Assembly (NCBI RefSeq): GCF_902148855.1
Contig: NC_043960.1
Coordinates: forward strand, 57,275,359-57,339,358
DNA from: Sphaeramia orbicularis
Taxonomy: Eukaryota; Chordata; Actinopteri; Kurtiformes; Apogonidae
DNA: 64,000 nt
Direction: 5' to 3'
The translations under genes were made by a program, and so were the position numbers. This document shows, piece by piece, positions 53,423 to 64,000 of the stretch. Position 1 is the first letter of the stretch, and each line of letters starts with the position of its first letter. The notes under the pieces are model-generated. The model made no database searches. It saw only the letters and a list, made by a program, of their open reading frames with translations, and was not told where the DNA came from.

Positions 53423-54037
53423 GTCACATTCAGTTCAGACTCAAAACTAACAGAAGTCGCATTTAATGTGGAATATGAACCCACACACAAAAAATCAGAT
53501 TTGACCCAAAAGTCTGACCAGTGCGTCAGACCTGCTGTGTGGGCGGAGCCTTATTTATGACTCTGCTGTTTGTACTTACTGAGGTGTAAGTAGGAGTTGA
53601 AGCTGAAGCTGCAGTTCTGGACGTCAAAAGGGAATTTGTAGATGTCCAGTCTGCAGGAGCTGACAACTTTCACAGGCTTGTCATCATAAACCAGACCGTC
53701 TGAATACAAGTAGGTGTATGGGACGAACGGGGCTGAATTCTTCTCCATACTGAATGACAAAGCACACAAACCAAACACAGCTGATACAACTGCATAGTCA
53801 GGAGTCTGTCTGGGCAGAGTTTAACTAGAAACAGTTGGTTTTTATTCACTTTTTCCCTCATTACTAATAAAGGTAACAAGCCATGTACCGATCCCATATT
53901 GGTATCTGATCCAGATCAAGGTTAGAATAGTTTTGGAATTTTTCATTATAGTTTAGTTTTATTTAGTTTTCACTTTTTTCTTCTAATTCTGTTAGTTTTA
54001 ATTTGTTTTTAGAGCAGGTTTGCTTGTTTTTATTTTT

Positions 54038-54417
54038 CATTCATTCATTCATTTTCTGAACCCGCTTTATCCTCACTAGGGTCACGGGGGTCGCTTGGAG
54101 CCTATCCCAGCTACATAGGGGCGAAGGCGGGGTACACCCTGGACAAGTCACCAGTTCATCTCAGGACTGAACATATAGAGACAAACAATCACTCTCACAT
54201 TCACACCTATGGGCAATTTAGATTAACCAGTTAACCTATCAGTGCATGTCGTTGGATGGTGGGAGGAGCCAGAGTGCCCGGAGAGAACCCACACAGACAC
54301 GGGAGAACATGTAAACTCCACACAGAAAGGTCCACCCCCATTGACTGGTGTTGGAATGGAACCCAGGACCTTCTTGCTGTGAGGCACGAGTGCTAACCAC
54401 TGCACCACTGTGTCGCC
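54038..54417 (-). mobile_element. tRNA-derived SINE
   Basis: Reverse-complement relative of 35130-35494, with the ATTC tail on the left ('cattcattcattttctgaac') and the tRNA-like head on the right. Flanking T-rich target copies around 'ttgtttttatt'. Confidence 0.85.
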
Positions 54418-54837
54418 CTTGTTTTTTATTATTTTTCATTTTATTCAAAATGCTTAGTTTTATTTTAGTTTTAGTATTAATTTTAGTTTTGTCGTCTCTT
54501 TTCTCTTCTTCGCCATCGTATTCAAATAATCCCAGACAGGACTCTGCTGCTTTCTCCCAACTTTAGTCTCCATGTTTCCAGGTAGAGTTTGGACAAGAAG
54601 ATGACTCTAAACGACAAGTGACAAGAAGTGATGGACAGTGAAGTGTCGGATGGTGCCGCTAGCTAAAATTGCTAGAGCAAAATAAATCGATTTTGTATCA
54701 ATCCGACATTGACAAAGACAAAAACGAAGGAAATTTTATCCTTAATTTTTATCCATTTCAGTTAGTTTTATAAGCACACAATACAGTTTCAGTTAATTAT
54801 TGTTTTTTCTTTTAACTGTAGTTTTTTTTTTATTTCA

Positions 54838-55230
54838 TTGATTGATTGATGTTTTTATTTTGAATATGAATGTCAAACAGAAGAAAATAAATAAGCAAAA
54901 CACTTAAACATAAGACATATGATACATATTCGAAAAGGAGTGAGAAGAAGTATAACTTATAAACTCTCACCCCTTCTCCTTATATAATTAATAACAATAA
55001 TGACCTTCCTCGTCTAATCATATCTATACTATATGCCATAATATGACTGATACTTACTATTAAATAATTTGGTTTCTGGCTTTATATTATTATGAACAAA
55101 TATAATATGGTTTACATAAACACATAACACAATAACACATATATGTAAATACATATTCATACACAGATCTATACACCCACCCATATACACATACATATAT
55201 ATATATTATATATATATATATATATATTAT

Positions 55231-55262
<32 letters not shown>

Positions 55263-55690
55263 GCACCACACCTATACATACATACACATACCACATACTT
55301 ATACATCTTTATCACACCCAGTGATCCCCACCACCTCCCTCCTCCCTGTACCTCTGAAAAACTCTCTTTGTACCTCCTTTTAAATTCTTTCCTGCTTGGA
55401 CGTTGCTTTAACTCTATATTGAATCTGTTCCACAGTCTCACCCCGCTGACTGAAACACAAAAACCCTTCCTAGTTGTGAGTCGTATTAAGTGAATTTTAA
55501 AGTTAATTTTCCCCCTTAAATTATAACCCCCCCACATGAATACTGAATAATTTCTGTATATTTGTTGGTAAAAGATTATTTTTGCTTCGTACATTTTTGA
55601 GCTGTTTGACAGTCCACAATGTCTGTGAACTTGAGAAATTTTGACTGTAAGAATAATGAGTTTGTGTGTTCCTGGTAGCCAACATTATGA
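54838..55690 (-). mobile_element. LINE, 5'-truncated, with reverse transcriptase C-terminus
   Basis: The minus strand encodes GFCVSVSGVRLWNRFNIELK followed by EFKRRYKESF (about 55360-55470), the usual C-terminal end of fish LINE reverse transcriptases. It ends in an (ATCA)n tail at about 54838-54850. A (TA)n stretch (55196-55262) lies inside the 3' region. Non-functional. Confidence 0.75.
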
Positions 55691-57055
55691 TTTAAGTTAG
55701 CGAAAATGTTTTTCCAATTCTAGTTTTCGTCATTTCGTTAGTTTTCATTAACGATAATATTCTTGCTCCTCTGATGTTCTAAAGTACAGCCGTTCAATTT
55801 CCTGACCAGTTGGGTGCCTACATTCAAAGACACATTTTCATTTTGTTGTGACGGTTTTTGATCCTTTGACTGGTACATGTTTTTAAAACACTGACTGACA
55901 CATTGGACTGTTTTCAGGTATTTGGTGCTGGAGGTTTTACAGTGAAAAGTGGCTGATATTACCTTCATTCATCCTCAGATTCGTTCTCTCTGTGTGTAAT
56001 AAAAGTGAATTAACAGCAGTATCGAATCGGTCAGTATCGGTACCGGCAGATATCGGCAGTCCTGGTATTGCAATACCAGGACAATATTGGATGGGTACAT
56101 CTCTAAAATTAACCTTAAAGACTGACTGTAATTATTCAATAATTACTAGATTGTTTTTCCTCAGACCGTGACACTTACAACTCATTCATGACGATGTCAG
56201 GTACCCACAGGTTCGTCCTGGGAATTGAAATCACAGGACTTCCACACTGATCCGGGTCCCAGCTGACAAACTCATTGAGCCAGTACTGTGGAAACAGAGC
56301 GGTGAGCGGTGAGCGTGTGCACAGGTGGAGCCTGGGCTCATCCAGGTGAGTGCGACGCCTGTTTTCAGGTGTTCAGTCTGTTACATTCAGTCTGCTCCTG
56401 TCACTTTGGTCATTCCTGTCCTGAAACTAGTCTACACTTCTTCTGTCTTTGTGTGCACTCTTCTAACGTCTGATCTAAAATTGAAAATATCATACCTAAA
56501 AGTAATAAAATGAAATGAATGAATGAATGAATAAAAATGAAAAAAAACTATGACATCTCACAATGTAATTACATATTTTGAACATGACATAATTTGACAT
56601 AATTTTTTAGAATTTGTTGTAAATTTGATAATTTTATTTGGAAAATTCCATATACACAAAAATAAATTAAAAAAAAAACCCACACCCAAATTTGAAATTT
56701 TTCTGATGGGATTTGAAAATATATTAAATAACTAGAATTTATCTTTAACAAAAAAAAAACCCCTAGAACCCTGACAATTTATAAAGAATTCTTTAAAATA
56801 GACTGAACTCCCTGATGTATTTATTTATTTATTTTTGTTAGATATGTTTTTTTTATATACTATTATTTGTGCATTCTGCTTTGTGTCTTTAAATCTATGC
56901 TTTTTTTCCTCAAATTTATTTGTTTAAATGCTTTTTTTTTTTGAAATCTTGATAGTTGTTCAAATTTTAACATATATCCTTAGTGTCCAGCCAGGGTCAA
57001 AGTGCAATATATATTTATCTCTACTGTTTCTTGGTTGGTTGACATGCTTGTTTTT

Positions 57056-57062
<7 letters not shown>

Positions 57063-57110
<48 letters not shown>
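57063..57110. repeat. (TA)n microsatellite, intron 3 of copy C
   Basis: TA dinucleotides flanked by short inverted words (CTGTATATAT and ATATACAG). Confidence 0.95.
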
Positions 57111-57117
<7 letters not shown>

Positions 57118-57277
57118 AAAACAAGCAAAAAGTAAAAAGTGTAAAATGTAACTTCAGTCCTTAAACTGTCCTTAAACTGTCCTGGAGATAAGGAATACAT
57201 GGGTAAACAATCAGATCAATAACCTCTGACAAAGTGTTTGGACAAAAATCTCAGATAGTTGGAAGGATTCCTGTTTT

Positions 57278-57284
57278 TTATATA

Positions 57285-57351
<67 letters not shown>

Positions 57352-57368
57352 TATATACTGTGTGTGTG

Positions 57369-57413
<45 letters not shown>
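57278..57413. repeat. (TA)n microsatellite with (CA)n centre
   Basis: Two TA tracts around 'acacacacatatatactgtg'. Confidence 0.95.
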
Positions 57414-57415
<2 letters not shown>

Positions 57416-57531
57416 TTTTCTTTTGCACTACGCACCACAAGAAAGTTGTCTCTTTTAATTTTGTTGTACATATGTATAATGACAATAAAGGCATTCTATT
57501 CTATTCTATTCTATTCTATTCTATTCTATTT
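57414..57531 (+). mobile_element. LINE/SINE 3' tail with (ATTCT)n end
   Basis: 'ttttgttgtacatatgtat' and 'aatgacaataaaggc' followed by about six ATTCT units, the pattern of a fish retroposon 3' end. Confidence 0.6.
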
Positions 57532-57825
57532 ATATGTCTTGTATACCTAAATATTTTCAATTAAAAAAAATAAAAAACATTCAGTCTGGTCCTCCTCAGA
57601 CCCAGGACAGGACAAGATCTGGATCTACATGAAATAAGTGTCCTGATCTGAAACAGCAGAATGGAACAGGTTTATCAGATACATTCTTTATTTTTGCTTT
57701 TGGTTTTATGGGATGTCCTTTGCAGTTTGTGAGTGAAGCTGTGAAACTCCAAACAGAGCACTGGGGCGTATGTGTTCAGTGTTCTGAAGAGGCTGATGCT
57801 TCATATAACACAGGTGAGTTTAAAG

Positions 57826-58459
57826 CAGAGGTGTCAAACTCATTTTAGTTCAGGGGCCACATTCAGCCCAGGATGATCTTAAGTGGGCCAGACCAGTAAA
57901 ATAATAACCGTGAAAAAGTAAATTTACATTATGATAATATTAACGTCTATAAACATTTGAGTAACATGAACAACTGGAAACATCTTAGGAAAACAACTGC
58001 AATTTTAGCAATTTTATGCCTCAGATTATCAGTTATCATTTACACATTTGCATTACAACCTACGTTACAATTACAAAAACATCAAACATTTAATAAAAGG
58101 CAGAATATTGGTAAAATTGCATTTACTTATCTTAAGACATTTCAGGTTTTTCACATTTTTTGTAAAATAACAGTTTTTAATATAAACATTTTTATGTAAT
58201 TTTACTTTTTTACACTAAAACAAAGAGAAAATTTGCTGGTTTCATTATTTATAGGTTTAATATGATAGTATTTTACTGGTCTGACCCACTTGAGATCTAA
58301 TTGGTCTGTATGTGGAATCTGAATTAAAATGATTTTGACATCCTCGATTGTTAATGTCTTCAGTGTAATTTTTGTATTTCACAAATCCATCCTACAGGCC
58401 AGATTGGATCCTTTGGTGGGCCGGATTTGGCCCGGGGGCCAAATCCGGTTTGACACCTG
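57826..58459. mobile_element. hAT-like MITE (family 3), best-preserved copy
   Basis: 634 bp, ends CAGAGGTGTCAAACTC and GGTTTGACACCTG. Same interior as 16331-16938. Intron 3 of copy C. Confidence 0.8.
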
Positions 58460-58966
58460 TGATTTAAAGGATTTGGTACTAAATGTCAGCGCTAAAATGG
58501 TCTGAGCTGCATTCAATGATATGTGTATTTGTCTGTGTGTATTTTGTGTGTTTTGTGTAACAGAGGTCTACAGATGGACATGAGCCGTAGGATAGAATCT
58601 GACATATTTGTATTTTAAATGTTCATTAATATGCATTGTTCGTCTTGTCCCTACAGAGGACACATGCATCAGTGTTCCATATAAATGCGTTTGAATACAC
58701 GTTCATCCCTTTCACTCCCTTTAGTTATGGACATTATTTTCAGTCGTAACCTCTATGATCTGATTCAGTTTCTCCAGTATCTTTAATAACTTGTGTCATT
58801 ATTTGTAGAAGTGGATACTTACAGAAAACTGCCAAATAAATGTGGTCAAAACCTGTCTTTTCATCCTGAAAAAACAAAAAATTTGCATTTCCTCTCAGTT
58901 ACTTTATGGTTTGATATCAGGGATAAATTTATAAAGAAATGAATATGTTACCAACCAACCAATGTA

Positions 58967-59608
58967 ACCCTTAAAGACCCAAACGTCCGCCTTTAACCCT
59001 TAAAGACCCAAACATCTGCCTTTAACCTTTAAAGACCCAAACATCCGCCTTTAACCCTTAAAGACCCAAACATCCACCTTTAACCCTTAAAGACCCAAAC
59101 ATCTGCCTTTAACCTTTAAAGACCCAAACGTCCACCTTTAACCCTTAAAGACCCAAACATCCGCCTTTAACCCTTAAAGACCCAAACATCTGCCTTTAAC
59201 CTTTAAAGACCCAAACATCCGCCTTTAACCCTTAAAGACCCAAACATCCACCTTTAACCCTTAAAGACCCGAACATCTGCCTTTAACCTTTAAAGACCCA
59301 AACGTCCACCTTTAACCCTTAAAGACCCAAACATCTGCCTTTAACCCTTAAAGACCCAAACATCCACCTTTAACCCTTAAAGACCCAAACATCCGCCTTT
59401 AACCTTTAAAGACCCAAACGTCCACCTTTAACCCTTAAAGACCCAAACGTCCACCTTTAACCTTTAAAGACCCAAACATCCGCCTTTAACCTTTAAAGAC
59501 CCAAACGTCCACCTTTAACCTTTAAAGACCCAAACGTCCACCTTTAACCCTTAAAGACCCAAACGTCCACCTTTAACCCTTAAAGACCCAAACGTCCACC
59601 TTTAACCT
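58967..59608. repeat. 29-bp array derived from a MITE terminus
   Basis: About 22 units of TTAACCCTTAAAGACCCAAA plus CGTCCACCT, with alternating variants (CATCCGCC, CATCTGCC). The unit equals the terminal sequence of the MITE at 15030-15930. The matching right end (GGGTCTTTATGGGTTAA) is at about 60093-60109, so the array is an expanded left end of that element. Confidence 0.85.
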
Positions 59609-60553
59609 AAACCATCTACTGATCTAAACTGTTCAGTTCCTGTTGATCCATTAATCCTATCAATCCATGTCAATAATTGGTGTAAAATACAGTTCTTTGT
59701 CTTTTCATGGTCATCAGATATGACCATATTTGGATGTTCAGAGGCTCTGTAGTTACCATGGAAACACCGTGATCTTCTACAACACTGTCCCCAGTAAAAC
59801 CCATGGAGTTGGATCAATGACAGTGGATGGACACACTGGGTTTATGTTCAGTTAATGACAGATTGGACTGAAAAAGACACTGTTTATTCAGTTTTTCTCT
59901 GTTTCTGATATAAGAATCATCAACTTTAATCTGAGCTTTAATGAACATCTACATGATCAGCTGATTAAATATGGGAGATACAGGATTTACACTGAAAAAA
60001 CACAAAATACAGAGGATAATATTAGAATAAATGGTGATAAATTGCTCTAGGAAGGAGAAAAATCCATTTGGGAAATGACCCAAACGTAGCACTGGGTCTT
60101 TATGGGTTAAAAATATTGATAAATATTTGAAAATGGTCATTTATGCTTCGTACCACCCCTAGAATTCCAAACATGATGAAGTCGATGTAGACCAGAGTGG
60201 GGGTGGACAGGTTGTACACGGGTCGGATGGATTTGAGTTTGAAGACGGGCTGTAGAGCCTCCAGAAGAGCCCGAGGATCAGGCTGAGAACAGTTGAACAT
60301 GACAGGAGTGCACTGAGCTACAGAGGAAACAAAGAGGGTCAGAGGTTAACCATGGCAACGCAGCCTTTAAACACTGACACTCAGATAGTTCCACTCCCAC
60401 TCAGCCTCTGCTTCTACAGCCTCCATGGTCGGACTAGTACAGTCTGAACACACGGAACATGACAAGCACAACCTTTGTTTATTCCAACATATATTGTTAG
60501 GAACAGTTTTACTCACCATGGACGAGCACCGAGATGAAGATGAAGAGAACCTT

Positions 60554-61650
60554 AAAAGGCCTGACCTTCAGCTGTCGACACTAAAACATCAACATTCAGT
60601 CAAAAGGGATTCTTACTGTCAGTAGTCTGGTGGTTGGTGATGACAGTGATCTGATTGGATTTCAATTTTTTTCTTTGATTTCAATTTTTTTTAAAATTTT
60701 ATTCCAGTTTTTTTTTATTTGATTTTATGACCCTGCCACCTAAAGGGGAGGCACGGGGTAGTGTTTTTGGTTCGGTTTGTTTGTTTGTTTTTTGTTTGTT
60801 TGTTTGTTTGTTTACACTTTAGCAGTAAAACTATTGGTTGAATTCATACCAAATTGGGTTTACTGATTACCAGTAACCCAGAATAGATGTGATTACATTT
60901 TGGGAAAAGGAGGTCAAAGTTCAAATTTTTAATGCATTTTTTAAAGGTTTTTTTCTTCTCCTGTTTACTTATAATGAGCCAAATTTAAAATGTCTATAAA
61001 GTCACCTTTTTTTTTTTTCAATTTACTTCAAACTTGTCACATACAGAGGCAGTTGATATGACATCACACATGCACAGAAATGATGACATCAGCTGGATCC
61101 ATGACAAATAATATATAATACATACAAGGGGCGGGGCTTGTTGTGTCTGGAACCACTAGTTTAGTTTAATTTATTTTATTTCATATCCATAAGGAAATGT
61201 GTTAAAAGTACAATCCGTCATGTTTATATGTCAGTGCAGAAATGACCCATAACTGATGTCACAGAAGTACTGGACAATGAAACATCTTCATGTGCTTTCA
61301 TCATGACTGTGGAGGACACATGTGCATGTTCTGTGTCTTTACAGGTTTATCTGATAGTTCACATACTGGAGGTCTGGTCTAATCCATGTCCTGTCAGCGT
61401 GGACCTGCTTCAGTCCGCCTCCTGTCCACGGACACAAGGACACGTCTGGGTTTAGACCAGGGTCAGGGTCACACACACTCTAAGCTCCTCCCACATGAAT
61501 GAGGTTCATGGAAGTAACAGGTTTATGCTTAAAGAAGCCTTAGAGTTATTCTAGTGCAGATGTGTTCATCTGACAGACATGAGACAGAGCCCAGGGAGGG
61601 TTGGATTTAGACCCACCAGAGGGTAGAGTTAGAAGAACGGAGCAAACAGA
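60554..61650. other. Intergenic upstream of copy C
   Basis: 60660-61170 looks like a dispersed repeat (T-rich start, 'aaaggggaggcacgggg', a (GTTT)n run at about 60776-60810, end 'gggcggggcttgttgtgtc'). The remainder to 61650 is unremarkable. No gene seen. Confidence 0.5.
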
Positions 61651-61659
61651 CAGGAAACA

Positions 61660-62440
61660 GGCACTCGTCCTACTGGGATGGATCACTGGTTCTAATGGGA
61701 TGGATCACTGGTTCTAATGGGATGGATCACTGGTCCTACTGGGATGGATCACTAGTCCTACTGGGATGGATCACTGGTCCTAATGGGACGGATTATTGGT
61801 CCTACTGGGATGGATCACTGGTCCTAATGGGATGGATCACTGCTTCGAATGGGATGGATCACTGGTTCTAATGGGATGGATCACTGGTTCTAATGGGATG
61901 GATCACTGGTCCTACTGGGATGGATCACTAGTCCTACTGGGATGGATCACTGGTCCTAATGGGACGGATTATTGGTCCTACTGGGATGGATCACTGGTCC
62001 TAATGGGATGGATCACTGCTTCGAATGGGATGGATCACTGGTTCCAATGGGATGGATCACTGGTTCTAATGGGATGGATCACTGGTCCAACTGGGACAGA
62101 TCACTGGTCCTAATGGGATGGATCACTGGTCCTACTGGGATAGATCACTGGTCCTAATGGGACTTATTGGTCCTACTGGGATGGATCACTGGTTCTTATG
62201 GGACTCATCACTGGTTATAATGGGATGGATCACTGGTCCAACTGGGACGGATCACTGATCCTAATGGGATGGATCACTGGTCCTACTGGGATAGATCACT
62301 GGTCCTAATGGGACGAATTATTGGTCCTACTGGGATGAATCACTGGTTCTTATGGGACTCATCACTGGTCCTAATGGGATGGATCACTGGTCCTACTGGG
62401 ATGGATCACTGCGTCTAATGGGATGGATCACTGGAAATAA
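61660..62440. repeat. 22-bp minisatellite
   Basis: About 35 units of GGGATGGATCACTGGTCCTA plus AT, with variants in the middle (ttctaat, tcctact). It also forms a longer higher-order repeat (61735-61860 resembles 61913-62040). It lies just downstream of receptor copy D. Confidence 0.95.
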
Positions 62441-62481
62441 ATGTCAATCAAAAACTGAATGAAATAGATTTTCAAAGTGAT

Positions 62482-62487
62482 TTTATT
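62482..62487 (-). terminator. Possible poly(A) signal of receptor copy D
   Basis: AATAAA on the minus strand about 215 bp after the stop codon of copy D. Confidence 0.45.
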
Positions 62488-62701
62488 TCATTCTAAAACG
62501 GTGACGATTACACAGCATCTGTTAAAATTAACTGAACTATTTTCATGTCTGTTTTCAATAGTGACAATAGTAGCATTAATTATTAGAAATAGAAACACAG
62601 TGAATTTAAAGTGTTGCATAATTTCATTTACAACAAAACTCTGATTTAATGATAAGACTTCAGAAAACAGTGAAGTCATTGGCTTCTACTGTACATGAGC
62701 G

Positions 62702-63066
62702 CTACTGACCATATGAATTCACCCAGATAATGATGATGGTAATGAAGCTGACTGATATGAAGAGGATGTAGAGGCCGAACAGCAGGCGGTCTATGACAAA
62801 ACCCACCTGGATCCACTCCTCTGAGCTTGGACTTCCACCCTGATGCTTCTCCACAAGGAGGCGAACGGCCTGGAGGTCCTTCCCCAGGCTCCTCAGCTCC
62901 TCTAAGGCCTGGTGATCCTCCTGGGCCTGGACCTTCTCCGAGGCCTGGACCTCCTCTGGGGCCTGGACCTTCTCCGGGGCCTGGACCTTCTCCATGGCCA
63001 GGACCTTCTCTGGGGCCTCCACTGGTGTCTTGCTTACTTCTGCCACCACCTCATGCATTTTCATGT
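62702..63066 (-). CDS. Receptor copy D: last exon of a 5-HT3-type subunit (partial)
   Basis: The exon opens after TTGATCTAG, entering in the same phase as exon 9 of the other copies, and ends with the same kind of TM4 (FVIDRLLFGLYILFISVSF) and a short tail VNSYGQ. The remaining exons would lie beyond 64000, because TM3 is not found between 63067 and the window end. The intracellular segment before TM4 carries tandem hexapeptides of the type EKVQAP (about 62915-63010), absent from genes A, B and C, followed by a coiled-coil-like stretch LEELRSLGKDLQAVRLLVEK. The frame is open throughout, so the gene may be functional. Confidence 0.85.
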
Positions 63067-64000
63067 CTAGATCAATAATAACAGAAAGATCACAGTGTTT
63101 TCTTGTTGTTCGATCTGCTTCTACTTGTGCAAATGCCAAATAAATCGGTCTTGATTTCTAAAAACTCTGATCAAACCCTGGTATCATGGTACCAGCTCTC
63201 ACATAACCACTCTAAATGTCAGCCAAGAGTCCAGATCAGGATGTAAGGTCACATGTCTGTGCTCCTTTGCTGTAGTTGTCTGTGTCCTAATGCCTCATAC
63301 AGACTGTGTCAGTTCAATTATACAAACCAATAAATGAAAAAAGAGGAATTACTGAGAAGCACCTCATTAACATGAACAGGTGGAATTCAAATTCACGTAT
63401 TGACCCTTTGCACCAACGTCACAGTTGTCACATGACTAGGGGTGCAGTGCCATGGTGGACAGCAAAAGCAACACAACAAACAAATGAATGAGCGACGGAT
63501 TCTGTCAACCAGCACTGAAAATAAAGTTCTGGAGTTGTCCTGCGGAGTGACTCACCTTAGTGGACGGCACAAAGAACGCTATTTGGAGAAGCTAGCGATA
63601 GCAGGGCTAGCTACTGACCCATACCTTCTCCCTCCTGATGTGTTTACAGATCTATCAAAATCCTCCAGTCTACTGGAGTTTAAAGCACACGATCTGTTCT
63701 GTTCTGTTCTAAATGCAGTCCCCATACACAGGTGTGATCTAAAGCAGACTACAGTCTAGATGATCCCAGTTCTTAGTCTCAGGTTAGATTACCGAGTCAC
63801 TGTACTGCGCTCACAGCAGATGAATATATCTCATAATGGTAAAGGAAAGATACAGCTAACGTTAGCTAGCTCTGTGTATGTTTTTAACATGTTTCCCCCA
63901 GCATGCCATCCAAACTCAAACAGACTGGAACCAAAAGCAGCTCTAATGAACGAACACTGAGTAATAATGTTAGTGTGTGTCCTCAGTATCCTACAGTATG
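63067..64000. other. Intron of receptor copy D with a decayed repeat
   Basis: 63067-63480 shows nothing recognisable. The plus strand at about 63495-63757 reads LSTSTENKVLELSCGVTHLS then GRHKERYLEKLAIAGLATDP and YLLPPDVFTDL. This resembles, from memory, the start of a multicopy fish protein family associated with YqaJ-type recombinase domains. It is fragmentary, in the antisense direction to the receptor, and most likely a dispersed repeat remnant. Confidence 0.35.

Larger units (their letters stand above)
53918..55768. mobile_element. hAT-like MITE (family 2) with SINE and LINE insertions
   Basis: Left end AAGGTTAGAATAGTTTTGG, right end 'cattaacgataatattcttg'. Between them lie a SINE (54038-54417) and a 5'-truncated LINE (54838 to about 55690). 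Intron 4 of copy C. Confidence 0.75.
46288..60553 (-). pseudogene. Receptor copy C: 5-HT3-type subunit, probably a young pseudogene
   Basis: All nine exons are recognisable: 60517-60553, 60154-60317, 58823-58865, 56179-56285, 53580-53749, 52340-52503, 49292-49502, 48142-48346 and 46288-46544. Cys-loop [25 protein letters not shown]1-TM3 and TM4 (LIIDRLLFILYVLFIIFSF) are well kept and all borders are GT-AG. Three defects: the codon aligned with the start of genes A and B is AAG (60551-60553), with no upstream in-frame ATG before a TAG; exon 3 is 43 bp rather than the invariant 45, which leads to a stop early in exon 4; exon 8 is one base too long, best placed in the A6 run at 48253-48258, removing TM4. 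The correct frame returns at the exon 8 donor. Undoing the net change gives 452 codons. An assembly error could explain the homopolymer change but hardly all three. Confidence 0.82.

Noticed and set aside
58967-59608. Regular repeat array that might suggest a CRISPR
   Set aside because: The units are directly adjacent without unique spacers and derive from a transposon end. The genome is eukaryotic.
62827-63078. Proline/glycine-rich plus-strand frame resembling collagen
   Set aside because: It is the antisense of the hexapeptide repeat in exon 9 of receptor copy D.

Overview
The window reads as teleost fish nuclear DNA. Genes are split into short exons with GT-AG borders, the intergenic space is full of microsatellites, minisatellites and small DNA transposons (Tc1/mariner, hAT-like, TTAA-flanked), and there are tRNA-type SINEs, 5'-truncated LINEs, a Penelope-like fragment and solo LTRs. 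Nothing prokaryotic or organellar is present. All boundaries below were read by eye from splice signals, frame and comparison between copies; no search was run.

Layout. (1) 1-6088: gene-poor, with a (TA)n-rich stretch carrying a mariner-like relic and a nearly complete Tc1 element. (2) 6125-17242, minus strand: receptor gene A, a nine-exon Cys-loop ligand-gated channel subunit of the 5-HT3 type, with introns loaded with nested transposons. (3) 17631-20232: an unclassified 1.58-kb inverted-terminal-repeat element, a MITE and a minisatellite. (4) About 20395-34480: a 14-kb palindrome. Each ~6.9-kb arm holds a complete type I keratin-like gene, and the two genes converge (plus strand 23695-25878, minus strand 29173-31359). 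The axis is a ~430-bp MITE and both outer ends lie in the same minisatellite. (5) 34800-36158: more mobile elements. (6) 36340-44161, minus strand: receptor gene B, intact on inspection. (7) 44162-46287: degenerate CCCTAA-type repeats and microsatellites. (8) 46288-60553, minus strand: receptor copy C, with all nine exons recognisable but carrying a lost start codon and two frameshifts, so probably a young pseudogene. (9) 60554-64000: a minisatellite, the last exon of a fourth receptor copy D whose other exons lie beyond the window, and a decayed multicopy repeat.

The four receptor copies lie head-to-tail on one strand, share exon sizes (45 bp for exon 3, 170 bp for exon 5, 211 bp for the TM1-TM2 exon) and therefore form a tandem array. 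B, C and D resemble each other in TM4 more than A does, and the keratin palindrome sits between A and that group. Receptors and keratins have no evident functional link. The most unusual features are the keratin palindrome with a MITE at its axis, the apparent absence of the L12 linker in the keratin rod, a 1.2-kb minisatellite in gene A whose every unit carries a 5' splice-site-like motif starting at the real donor, and the graded decay along the receptor array.
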